DNA of 6,880 nt from Bacteroidota bacterium (GCA_023388015.1 JAEWHB010000036.1:1-6880); one strand, 5' to 3'. Numbered from the stretch's first letter, positions 1 to 5,561 are shown. Numbers and translations are program-made. The notes: generated by a model not told the origin, from the letters alone.

Positions 1-1231
1 CCATTTTAACTTGTCTTGCCGCTTCCATACTATGTTCGCGGATTAATTCGTGCAATTCCTGACGGTCGCCACCGTTTTTCACGCCTTCCATGATGATGTA
101 TTCCGTCGCCATGAAGGGAAGTTCTTCGTTGATGCGTTTTTCAATGATTTTAGGATAAACGACCATGCCGTCCAAAACATTGTTCCAAATAATCAAAATC
201 GCATCGATGGCCAAAAATGCTTGCGGAATGCTCAGTCGTTTGTTGGCCGAATCGTCCAAAGTCCTTTCAAACCATTGCGTGGAAGCCACCATCGCCGGAC
301 TCGAAGCCAATGAAATCACAAACTTTGCCAAAGCCGAAATTCTTTCGCTTCGCATCGGATTACGTTTGTAAGCCATGGCTGAAGAACCGATTTGCGATTT
401 TTCAAAAGGTTCTTCGATTTCTTTTAAGTTCTGAAGCAATCTTAAATCATTTGTGAATTTATGTGCCGATTGTGCGATGTTGGACAAAGTCGCCAAAACT
501 TCTGCATCGATTTTTCGGTCGTAAGTCTGTCCGGTTACGCCCAAGACTTTTTTAAATCCGAATTGTTCTGACAATCTTTTGTCCAAAGCTTTTACTTTTT
601 CGTAATCGCCGTCAAATAATTCTTTGAAACTCGCTGCTGTTCCGGTGGTTCCTTTTACGCCGCGGAAACGCAAAGTTTCAATTCGGAATTCCAATTCTTC
701 AAAATCCAATAAGACGGATTGCAACCACAAAGTAGCCCTTTTTCCGACGGTTGTTAATTGTGCCGGCTGGAAATGTGTAAATCCTAAAGTCGGTAAATCT
801 TTGTATTCCAATGCGAAATCATTCAGTCCTTTGATGACATTTACCAGTTTTTTCTTCACAATCAAAAGTCCTTCCCGAATTTGAATTAAATCGGTATTGT
901 CACCCACAAAAGCGGAAGTGGCACCGAGGTGAATAATCGGGCGGGCTTTCGGAGCGACATCACCCAAAGTGTGAACGTGCGCCATCACATCGTGACGGAA
1001 TTCTTTTTCATATTTAGCGGCGGCTTCGTAATCGATGTTATAAATGTTGTCACGAATTTCCTGTAATTGTTCATCCGAAATATCGAGTCCGAGGTCTTTT
1101 TGAATTTCTGCCAACGCAAGCCATAATTTTCTCCAGGTCGAAAATTTCATGTCGGGAGAGAAATTGTAAAGCATTTCATCGCTACTGTAACGGGATTCGA
1201 GAGGATTTTGATATTTGGCGTTTGAACTCAT
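1..1231 (-). CDS. purB: Adenylosuccinate lyase, 3' end cut by the window
   Basis: PurB is a cytosolic homotetramer that removes fumarate from adenylosuccinate to give AMP, and from SAICAR to give AICAR in de novo purine synthesis. The visible 410 codons cover nearly all of the protein; roughly the last 40-70 residues lie beyond base 1. Seen directly: HVHTLGDVAPKA at residues 85-96, HLGATSAFVGDNTD at 101-114, the catalytic-base region TLGFTHFQPAQLTTVGKR at 148-165 with His153, KGTTGTAASF at 193-202, and the superfamily signature SSAMAYKRNPMRSE at 283-296, whose Ser is the general acid/base. FERTLDDSAN follows shortly after. From memory these blocks resemble animal ADSL (SSAMPYKRNPMRSE) more than the short B. 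subtilis-type enzyme. The ATG at 1231 starts a typical N-terminus, and no Shine-Dalgarno sequence precedes it. No defect is visible. The identification is very secure. Confidence 0.97.
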   Translation of the reverse strand, partial: MSSNAKYQNPLESRYSSDEMLYNFSPDMKFSTWRKLWLALAEIQKDLGLDISDEQLQEIRDNIYNIDYEAAAKYEKEFRHDVMAHVHTLGDVAPKARPIIHLGATSAFVGDNTDLIQIREGLLIVKKKLVNVIKGLNDFALEYKDLPTLGFTHFQPAQLTTVGKRATLWLQSVLLDFEELEFRIETLRFRGVKGTTGTAASFKELFDGDYEKVKALDKRLSEQFGFKKVLGVTGQTYDRKIDAEVLATLSNIAQSAHKFTNDLRLLQNLKEIEEPFEKSQIGSSAMAYKRNPMRSERISALAKFVISLASSPAMVASTQWFERTLDDSANKRLSIPQAFLAIDAILIIWNNVLDGMVVYPKIIEKRINEELPFMATEYIIMEGVKNGGDRQELHELIREHSMEAARQVKM

Positions 1232-1247
1232 GGAAATATATTTTTTA

Positions 1248-1255
1248 CAAAATTA
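1248..1255 (-). promoter_or_regulatory. Possible -7 element of the purB promoter
   Basis: On the minus strand this reads TAATTTTG, an exact match to the Bacteroidota -7 consensus TAnnTTTG, 16 bases upstream of the purB ATG. No TTG (-33 element) is found at the usual 17-23 base spacing, and the implied leader would be only about 10 bases long. It is therefore a plausible but incomplete promoter. Confidence 0.3.
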
Positions 1256-1489
1256 AGCTTTCAAAAAGAACTGCGAAAAGTTTTCACGATTGATTTGCAT
1301 TAGGTGCAATTGTAAAGTTTATCCATTGAAGTTTTTAATCAGAATACTTCGACTGTATTTCTGCTTAGATTACAAAGTGTAGCGATTCTGGATATTTTTT
1401 ATTGAGTATATCCATGAAAACTTTCATTGTCATTTGAGTCAGGATAAGGTGTTTTTTGTTAATGTTGGTTTTGATTTCAGAACCCTACG

Positions 1490-1517
1490 AAAAAGAAGCC
1501 TTTGTTTCAGCTCCTTT
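1490..1517 (-). terminator. Candidate intrinsic terminator after the 171-aa protein gene
   Basis: On the minus strand AAAGGAGC (1517-1510) pairs with GCTTCTTT (1499-1492) across a 10-base loop, giving 8 pairs of which one is G-U. The 3' arm runs into a five-T stretch ending at 1490. It lies 17 bases after the stop codon of the 1534-2049 gene. The stem is only moderately stable, so the call is tentative. Confidence 0.4.
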
Positions 1518-1533
1518 ATCAGCGGGAATTTTT

Positions 1534-2049
1534 TTATTTCCAATAATTCCATACTTGACCGTCAAAGACTGCAAGTGTTTTACTGGCCGTATCGTAGCAC
1601 ATCATGCCAGGGTAGGGGCTTTTAACTGTCAAATGGGGATTAGCAATTTTGGGTAAAATCATGGCTTTGTCAGTTGACTCCAAAACCAAAACCCCGTCGG
1701 CAGAAGTTGTATCTGCGCCAATGATGGCACCTTGTCCCACTTCATCGGAAGTGTTTTCTACAATTGAATCGGCCCTTCCTTCGTCCGACAAATCTATCCA
1801 AAGACCGTTCTCGTACATTTTGAGTTTTTGGTCGGATTTGTCAAATAGGAAAGTACCGTTATTCTCTTCTCCCAATCCTGTTGGAGTGGTGTCGACAGCT
1901 GGTATGATGATTCCTCGGTAGTTATCCGTTTGATCGTAAAAGTCCAAAATGGTAGAGTTTCCATTGATGGTTTCTTTACCAATTGCGACTTGTGCGCTGG
2001 CTAAAGCTGCCAAAGAACAAAGCACTATGCTCAATATTATTTTTTTCAT
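1534..2049 (-). CDS. Secreted fibre-like protein with two G-D-W modules (171 aa)
   Basis: I do not recognise a named family, but the architecture is clear. Residues 1-19 are a classic signal peptide (MKKIILSIVLCSLAALASA) with cleavage before Gln20, so the protein is exported. The mature part begins QVAIGKETINGNSTILDF, which recalls the 'VGIGT...S.LDL' opening common in flavobacterial surface and fibre-like proteins. Two related modules follow, at residues 30-88 and 117-171. Each has a hydrophobic strand followed by a II(I/L)P-like stretch and ends in a 20-residue block: GTFLFDKSDQKLKMYENGLW and GMMCYDTASKTLAVFDGQVW. They are joined by an acidic Ser/Thr-rich linker. No type IX C-terminal sorting domain is visible. 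The gene is 70 bases downstream of the Ig-like gene on the same strand with no terminator between, so co-transcription is likely. The start is the only ATG giving a signal peptide. Role in adhesion or the cell surface is inference. Confidence 0.85.
   Translation of the reverse strand: MKKIILSIVLCSLAALASAQVAIGKETINGNSTILDFYDQTDNYRGIIIPAVDTTPTGLGEENNGTFLFDKSDQKLKMYENGLWIDLSDEGRADSIVENTSDEVGQGAIIGADTTSADGVLVLESTDKAMILPKIANPHLTVKSPYPGMMCYDTASKTLAVFDGQVWNYWK
1537..1701 (-). repeat. G-D-W module B (second copy in the 171-aa protein)
   Basis: Residues 117-171 of the 1534-2049 protein. The first half contains VLVLESTDKAMILPKI. After a 12-residue linker comes GMMCYDTASKTLAVFDGQVW, then NYWK and the stop. 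It aligns without gaps to module C of the neighbouring gene in both blocks. Confidence 0.6.
1786..1962 (-). repeat. G-D-W module A (first copy in the 171-aa protein)
   Basis: Residues 30-88 of the 1534-2049 protein. It contains ILDFYDQTDNYRGIIIPAV, then the terminal block GTFLFDKSDQKLKMYENGLW. The terminal block shares the G at position 1, D at 6, a hydrophobic residue at 12, an aromatic at 15 and W at 20 with modules B and C. The first half is the most divergent of the three. Confidence 0.5.
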
Positions 2050-2119
2050 TTTAATTATTTTTTAGAGTTTAAGGTTCTCTTACTTTTCTTCAAAACTGAG
2101 AAAGTTGAGAGAATAAAAT

Positions 2120-2764
2120 TTATTCGTTACAACTTCTTTTGATACAGTTCCAAATAGTTCCATTGTACAATTTCACACAAGCTGCGTCGATGTCGTAGAT
2201 CAACATTCCTTCTTGGGCATCTGCAATTTCATCTTCGTTTTGAACTCTTGTAATCACAAAACCTTTGGTTTTTGACTCCATTGTAATGAAACCGTTCGGG
2301 ATGTTCTCTGGCCAATTGTTTAATTTTTCCTGAATTGTAATCCCTACTTGGGTGTAACCATCCGGTGTGCCGGTAGCTGGATCTTCGGTGCAGTAACACG
2401 GAGGCAGGATGTTAACCACTACACTTGCGGTAGAATTATCGGTATTGTAGCAATCGTTTTGGGAATCGTAGAAGAACGCATAGTAAGTTCCTGAAACCGT
2501 TACATTGGTTGAGTTGCTTACTTGTGTGTTTTCTTGTCTGTCAGGAGTCATCCACCATTGCAATTCCACATCGACACCACCGTTAGGTAAAGTTCCTGTG
2601 AATGCAGAATTAAGGTCAACAGATGTATTTCCTGAATTGGTACAAGGAGGGCACTCTCCACCGTCAACGCCAGTAAATTTCGCAATGGTGTAGGAACCAG
2701 GGCCATCTAGACACATCGGGTGTGCCACCGGTATCGCTCCATCCTGTTGGGGTACAGTCCGCAC
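2120..2764 (-). CDS. C-terminal part: Ig-like domain plus G-D-W module
   Basis: This is the long downstream piece of the broken gene, 214 codons from its first in-frame ATG. That ATG is probably not a genuine start, because residues 1 to about 18 are out-of-frame reading of the upstream segment and no signal peptide is present. Residues 39-121 look like an Ig-like/PKD-like repeat of flavobacterial surface proteins: CPPCTNSG, an LQWWMTP strand, VSGTYYAFFYDSQNDCYN, then VVVNILPPC closing the domain. Cys residues mark its borders. Residues 157-209 are one G-D-W module, ending GMLIYDIDAACVKLYNGTIW and a Cys-containing tail, NCIKRSCNE. It lacks a type IX C-terminal sorting domain. If translated alone it would stay in the cytoplasm, so a functional product needs the frame with the upstream signal peptide restored. 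The surface role is inferred from domain type. Confidence 0.6.
   Translation of the reverse strand: MRTVPQQDGAIPVAHPMCLDGPGSYTIAKFTGVDGGECPPCTNSGNTSVDLNSAFTGTLPNGGVDVELQWWMTPDRQENTQVSNSTNVTVSGTYYAFFYDSQNDCYNTDNSTASVVVNILPPCYCTEDPATGTPDGYTQVGITIQEKLNNWPENIPNGFITMESKTKGFVITRVQNEDEIADAQEGMLIYDIDAACVKLYNGTIWNCIKRSCNE
2138..2296 (-). repeat. G-D-W module C (in the Ig-like protein)
   Basis: Residues 157-209 of the downstream frame. FITMESKTKGFVITRV aligns ungapped with VLVLESTDKAMILPKI of module B, sharing the E-S pair and the second K. After an 11-residue linker, GMLIYDIDAACVKLYNGTIW aligns ungapped with both blocks of the 171-aa protein. Confidence 0.6.
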
Positions 2765-2949
2765 AAGGTGTTGTATGGCTATTGGTTGCAGAAATACTCT
2801 GCGAAAAGGCTAATCCTCCTAAAGCAAGGAAGATTAAACTCATAAAATGATTTTTCATGTTATTTCAATAAATTTATTTAACAATAAAGCAGTTTTTCTA
2901 CTTCGAATGCAAAAGATTTAAATTGAAAAGGGTTAGGGTTGAAATCTGT

Positions 2950-3564
2950 TTAGACCAATAGGGGTGGGGGTCTTGCGAAGTATATCTGTGAGTACAAGGA
3001 TTTTTTTCTCCAGAAAGTATTATTTCCGTTTAAGCAAGTTTTTTTAGAAGCGGGGATGAGAGGCTGAGCCAGAGAAGTAGTTACAGCAGTAAATGCTTTG
3101 TATTGTTGCTGGCTGACCGGTGCTAATGTGTATTTATTGTATGCCAAGTTCAGAATGAATTCATTTGCCGGACTAGGCTGAAATTTCAAGTTCTGAGTTT
3201 TGACAATTTTTTTTGGAGGTGTTTCTTTTTTAGCAATCGGATGATTTTTGGCTTCCTTTTGTTCATGAGTACTTTTTTTCGTAAGCTTTCCCGCAGTTAA
3301 AAATTGCTCTGAATTTGTGAATTTAGTATCCGAAGAAGTTAAAAAAACGATTGTTTTCTTTTCGTCTGTTCGTTGGGATTCATCTCCCAATGTGATGGCG
3401 ACAATCGTATTTTCTTTTATTATGAATGCTGTACCGGAAGAAATATGAATCTGTGCGCTTATTTGGTTGGAAAGAAAGACCAAACCGAACACAAACAGAA
3501 ATCTACACCAGCTGATTTTGTTTATCGGTAGTGGAGCTGATTTATAATTTAGTTGAGTGTTCAT
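2950..3564 (-). CDS. Secreted orphan protein of unknown function (204 aa)
   Basis: No family is recognised with confidence. Residues 1-37 form a signal peptide with an unusually long N-region: the hydrophobic core is about 22-31 (FLFVFGLVFL) and the likely cleavage is ISA/Q before Gln38. The mature start QIHISSGTAFIIKENTIVAI looks like a short beta-rich segment. Residues 93-127 are a highly basic, Pro/Thr-containing linker (KEAKNHPIAKKETPPKKIVK), probably disordered. The C-terminal part contains FILNLAYNKY, a single Cys177, and an odd end, FARPPPLLV. No lipobox, transmembrane helix after the signal, or type IX sorting domain is visible. It is the first gene of a same-strand set of three exported proteins, 91 bases before the Ig-like gene, and I infer that they work at or outside the outer membrane. 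No upstream in-frame ATG gives a better signal peptide. Confidence 0.72.
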   Translation of the reverse strand: MNTQLNYKSAPLPINKISWCRFLFVFGLVFLSNQISAQIHISSGTAFIIKENTIVAITLGDESQRTDEKKTIVFLTSSDTKFTNSEQFLTAGKLTKKSTHEQKEAKNHPIAKKETPPKKIVKTQNLKFQPSPANEFILNLAYNKYTLAPVSQQQYKAFTAVTTSLAQPLIPASKKTCLNGNNTFWRKKSLYSQIYFARPPPLLV

Positions 3565-3818
3565 TCACCGAACGTTGTATTTCTAAGCGATTATAAAGGC
3601 GAAGTAATAAAAAATAAATACTATCATATAATATAACACCCCCTAAAAAGACCCTTAAATCGTTGGGGGTGTTAATTTTAGTGGAGCTTTCGTTATGGTT
3701 TTCAGTTATTTCAGCTTTATACAAGTAAAGAATGCCGATTAGAATTAAATCTGAAGACCACCCTGATTTTGGCATTAATTATGAAGTAGAAAAATTAAAC
3801 CTTTAAAAATTTAAAATC
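3565..3818. other. Divergent intergenic region upstream of the secreted cassette
   Basis: This 254-base region separates the 204-aa gene (minus) from the 105-aa gene (plus) and should hold the promoters of both. No full TAnnTTTG/TTG pair was found. The best plus-strand candidate is TGATTTTG at 3764-3771, one mismatch, 48 bases before the 105-aa gene and without a TTG at correct spacing. The main structure is the perfect inverted repeat at 3634-3674. Two small open frames overlap on opposite strands: 77 codons (3775-3542, minus), which runs 23 bases into the 204-aa gene, and 24 codons (3732-3806, plus), which ends 12 bases before the 105-aa gene. Neither has independent support. Confidence 0.5.
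3634..3674. repeat. Perfect 10-bp inverted repeat with a GC-rich core
   Basis: TAACACCCCC (3634-3643) is the exact reverse complement of GGGGGTGTTA (3665-3674), around a 21-base loop. A run of five G-C pairs stands out in this AT-rich region. It lies 70 bases upstream of the 204-aa gene. In the minus-strand transcript the stem would be followed by a U-rich but interrupted tail, so a leader attenuator, an operator for a dimeric regulator, or an mRNA-stability hairpin are all possible. Confidence 0.6.
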
Positions 3819-4136
3819 ATGGAAGAGAAAAGACAATACAAGTATGCCGATGCGGAAACGGCGCTTGAAGATTTGAAACAGAAAGGTTATGTGAAAGATT
3901 ATAATGCTCATTCTGATGAGATTACGCACAATCCCGCTGCTTTCAAAATTATGTATATTTATCGTTATGAAGGCATGAGTAATCCTGATGATGAATCAAC
4001 CGTTTATGGAATAGAACATCTGAATCACGGTGAAAAAGGTGTTTTTGTTGCCGGAAATTTAAGTTTTAATGAAGATGATGCTGCCAAAGTGCTCTTGCAA
4101 TTGGAAATCGATGGTAGAAAGGAGGAGTTGGAATAA
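3819..4136 (+). CDS. Small conserved protein, flavobacterial family of unknown function (105 aa)
   Basis: This is a soluble, acidic protein without signal peptide or membrane segment. The layout is an N-terminal helix, ETALEDLKQKGYVKDYN (residues 13-29), then NPAAFKIMYIYRYEGMSNPD (38-57), ESTVYGIEHLNHGEKGVFVA (59-78) and an acidic C-terminal helix. This matches, from memory, a small Bacteroidota family of about 100 residues with the pattern 'L...GY..DF...F.I...YRFEG.S.P.D...VYAI....G.KGV.V'. Members often carry the database label 'phosphoribosylpyrophosphate synthetase'. That label cannot be right in function: a PRPP synthetase is about 310 residues and has PRPP- and ATP-binding motifs absent here. 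The ATG at 3819 is the first in frame and is preceded by an A/T-rich tract, not a Shine-Dalgarno. It is a single-gene unit convergent with purA, followed by a clear terminator. The function is unknown. Confidence 0.88.
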   Translation: MEEKRQYKYADAETALEDLKQKGYVKDYNAHSDEITHNPAAFKIMYIYRYEGMSNPDDESTVYGIEHLNHGEKGVFVAGNLSFNEDDAAKVLLQLEIDGRKEELE

Positions 4137-4182
4137 AAAACAACTTTGTCAAAACATTACGAATAAATTTTTTGACAAAGTT
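4134..4182 (-). terminator. Candidate purA terminator (13-bp stem)
   Basis: AACTTTGTCAAAA (4142-4154) and TTTTGACAAAGTT (4170-4182) are perfect reverse complements around a 15-base loop. Read on the minus strand, downstream of purA, the stem is followed by G and then six T (4140-4135). That T run overlaps the stop codon of the 105-aa gene. On the plus strand the following tract is poor, so this hairpin best serves purA. Confidence 0.65.
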
Positions 4183-4189
4183 TAATTTG

Positions 4190-4216
4190 AAATCGGCTTT
4201 TGAATGCCGATTTTTT
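4190..4216 (+). terminator. Intrinsic terminator of the 105-aa protein gene
   Basis: AAATCGGC (4190-4197) pairs with GCCGATTT (4206-4213) across an 8-base loop, and the 3' arm runs into six T (4211-4216). It is a compact GC-cored hairpin with a T tract on the plus strand, 53 bases after the stop codon at 4136. It sits right beside the purA hairpin between the convergent genes. Confidence 0.7.
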
Positions 4217-4227
4217 ATGTTTTTGAA

Positions 4228-5514
4228 TTAAAACAATTCCTTTCTGATGATATTCTGCGAACGATCCGGACCGACTGAAACCAGATAAATTTCAATTCCC
4301 AAATATTCTTCAATGAAGTGAATGTATTCTTGTGCGTTTTCCGGTAATTCACTGAAAGAGTTGATGTTGCAAATGTCTTCCTTCCATCCGTCCAATTCCT
4401 TGTAAACCGGTGTGTATTTGTCCAGTTTGGTGGTAGAAGCCGTGAAATTATGTTTGATTTCGCCGTCTTCGGTTTGGTAATCGGTACAAACTTTAATTTT
4501 ATCAAATCCGCTTAGAACATCTAGTTTCGTGATGACCAAATGTGTAATTCCGTTGATGCGGCAGGCATGTTTCAATGCCACTAAATCCAACCAACCACAT
4601 CTTCTCGGACGACCTGTTGAAGCGCCGAATTCATGTCCGACTTTACGGATGTGTTCTCCGACTTCATCGTCCAGTTCCGTTGGGAAAGGGCCATTTCCAA
4701 CACGCGTACAATAAGCTTTGGAAACACCAATCAGGTTTTTCAGTTTGGTAGGCGGAACGCCCGCACCTACACAAACACCGCCGGTGGAAGGCGAAGAGGA
4801 AGTTACATACGGATAAGTTCCGTAATCAATGTCCAGCATCAAGGCTTGCGCTCCTTCAAACAACACATTTTTTCCTTCGTCAATTGCATCGTTTACTTCC
4901 ACAACAGCATCGATGATTCTGTGTTTTATTTTTTCGCCGTAGGCTAAATAATCATTGTAAATTTCATCAAAATCAAGTGCCGGTTTGTCAAATAATTTTT
5001 CAAACAAAGCATTTTTGATTTTCAGATTGATTTCCAATTTTTCTTTTAAAACTTCAGGGTTTAATAGATCAATCGCACGGATGCCGACTCTGGCGACTTT
5101 GTCTTCATAACAAGGCCCGATTCCGCGTTTCGTAGTCCCGATAGAATCCTTTCCGGCTGCTTCTTCGCGGTATCCGTCCAGTAAAACATGATAAGGCATA
5201 ATAATGTGCGCGCGGCGGTCAATAAAAATATGACCACTGCTGATTCCACGACTTTCCAAAGTGGCTACTTCTTCCAAAAAACTTTGAGGATTGACCACTA
5301 CGCCACTTCCGATAATACATTTGCCCTGTGATTGCAAAACGCCTGACGGAAGCAGATGCAATACAAATTTATCTTCGCCAACATAAACTGTATGACCGGC
5401 GTTATTTCCGCCCTGATAGCGAACTACATAATCTGATTTAGCTGAAAGTACATCGGTGATTTTCCCTTTTCCTTCGTCTCCGAACTGAAGACCTACTACA
5501 ACGTATGTTGACAT
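4228..5514 (-). CDS. purA: Adenylosuccinate synthetase
   Basis: PurA condenses IMP with aspartate using GTP to form adenylosuccinate, the first committed step to AMP; it is a cytosolic homodimer. The gene is complete at 428 residues, close to the 432 of E. coli. Seen directly: the phosphate loop QFGDEGKGKITD at 10-21 with catalytic Asp13, GGNNAGHT at 35-42 with catalytic His41, the IMP-loop region TTKRGIGPCYEDKVARVGIR at 127-146, FEGAQALMLDIDYGTYPYVT at 219-238, RVGNGPFPTEL at 271-281, the aspartate loop STGRPRRCGWLD at 299-310, the guanine-recognition TKLD at 329-332, and SVGPDRSQNI near the C-terminus. All key residues are present. It converges with the 105-aa gene and diverges from the cytochrome gene, so it is probably monocistronic, with a recognisable promoter and a hairpin terminator. 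Its product is the substrate of PurB, encoded 3 kb away on the same strand. Confidence 0.98.
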   Translation of the reverse strand: MSTYVVVGLQFGDEGKGKITDVLSAKSDYVVRYQGGNNAGHTVYVGEDKFVLHLLPSGVLQSQGKCIIGSGVVVNPQSFLEEVATLESRGISSGHIFIDRRAHIIMPYHVLLDGYREEAAGKDSIGTTKRGIGPCYEDKVARVGIRAIDLLNPEVLKEKLEINLKIKNALFEKLFDKPALDFDEIYNDYLAYGEKIKHRIIDAVVEVNDAIDEGKNVLFEGAQALMLDIDYGTYPYVTSSSPSTGGVCVGAGVPPTKLKNLIGVSKAYCTRVGNGPFPTELDDEVGEHIRKVGHEFGASTGRPRRCGWLDLVALKHACRINGITHLVITKLDVLSGFDKIKVCTDYQTEDGEIKHNFTASTTKLDKYTPVYKELDGWKEDICNINSFSELPENAQEYIHFIEEYLGIEIYLVSVGPDRSQNIIRKELF

Positions 5515-5561
5515 TTTCTGAATTGAAATTTAAGCGCAAAAAAAGCTTGCTTGTTACTGCA

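Larger units (their letters stand above)
1232..1533. other. Intergenic region between purB and the secreted-protein genes
   Basis: This 302-base stretch carries no convincing gene. It holds the possible purB -7 element near 1250 and a hairpin near 1500 that may terminate the upstream minus-strand gene. It also holds an open minus-strand frame of 39 codons (1484 down to the stop at 1365-1367) lacking a credible start for its whole length. Its tail, FMDILNKKYPESLHFVI, loosely resembles the region of IS630-type transposases just before the catalytic VLDN/VMDN motif, but the frame stops before that motif. It is at best a decayed fragment. Confidence 0.5.
2120..2858 (-). pseudogene. Secreted Ig-like/G-D-W protein gene, broken by a frameshift
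   Basis: Two overlapping minus-strand frames read as one gene. The upstream frame (2858 down to 2664) encodes a signal peptide, MKNHFMSLIFLALGGLAFSQ, then SISATNSHTTPCADCTPTGW and SDTGGTPDVS. After that it turns into Trp/His-rich nonsense and stops. The downstream frame becomes protein-like at DGPGSYTIAKFTG and runs to 2120. Restoring the reading needs one base removed (or two added) near 2690-2712, giving about 246 residues. From memory, flavobacterial proteins starting with a similar TPC.DC.P.GW.DTGGTPD.S segment continue with a longer domain before the Ig-like part. The junction may therefore be an internal deletion with loss of frame rather than a simple indel. A sequencing error cannot be excluded. 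The gene sits between two other secreted-protein genes on the same strand. Confidence 0.6.

Noticed and set aside
50..884. Several plus-strand open frames opposite purB
   Set aside because: They are antisense shadows of a strongly conserved enzyme and their peptides resemble nothing.
1434..1921. Plus-strand frames opposite the 171-aa protein gene
   Set aside because: The minus-strand frame has a signal peptide and repeated domains. The plus-strand peptides show no domain or start signal.
2928..2940. Telomere-like GGGTTAGGGTT next to the end of the 204-aa gene
   Set aside because: It is only about two imperfect units in a bacterial intergenic spacer, with no extended array. Coincidence.
3634..3674. 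Inverted repeat considered as an integron attC site or MITE end
   Set aside because: The arms do not carry proper RYYYAAC/GTTRRRY core sites, there is no integrase or cassette, and no flanking direct repeats were seen.
3542..3775. A 77-codon minus-strand open frame (MPKSGWSSDL...) with a hydrophobic stretch
   Set aside because: It spans the inverted repeat, overlaps the start of the 204-aa gene by 23 bases, has no recognisable domain or signal, and lies in an AT-rich region expected to hold promoters. It was kept only as a remark in the intergenic entry.
3819..4136. Assignment of the 105-aa protein as phosphoribosylpyrophosphate synthetase (prs)
   Set aside because: It is far too short and lacks the PRPP-binding and ATP-binding motifs. 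The purine-gene neighbourhood alone is not evidence.
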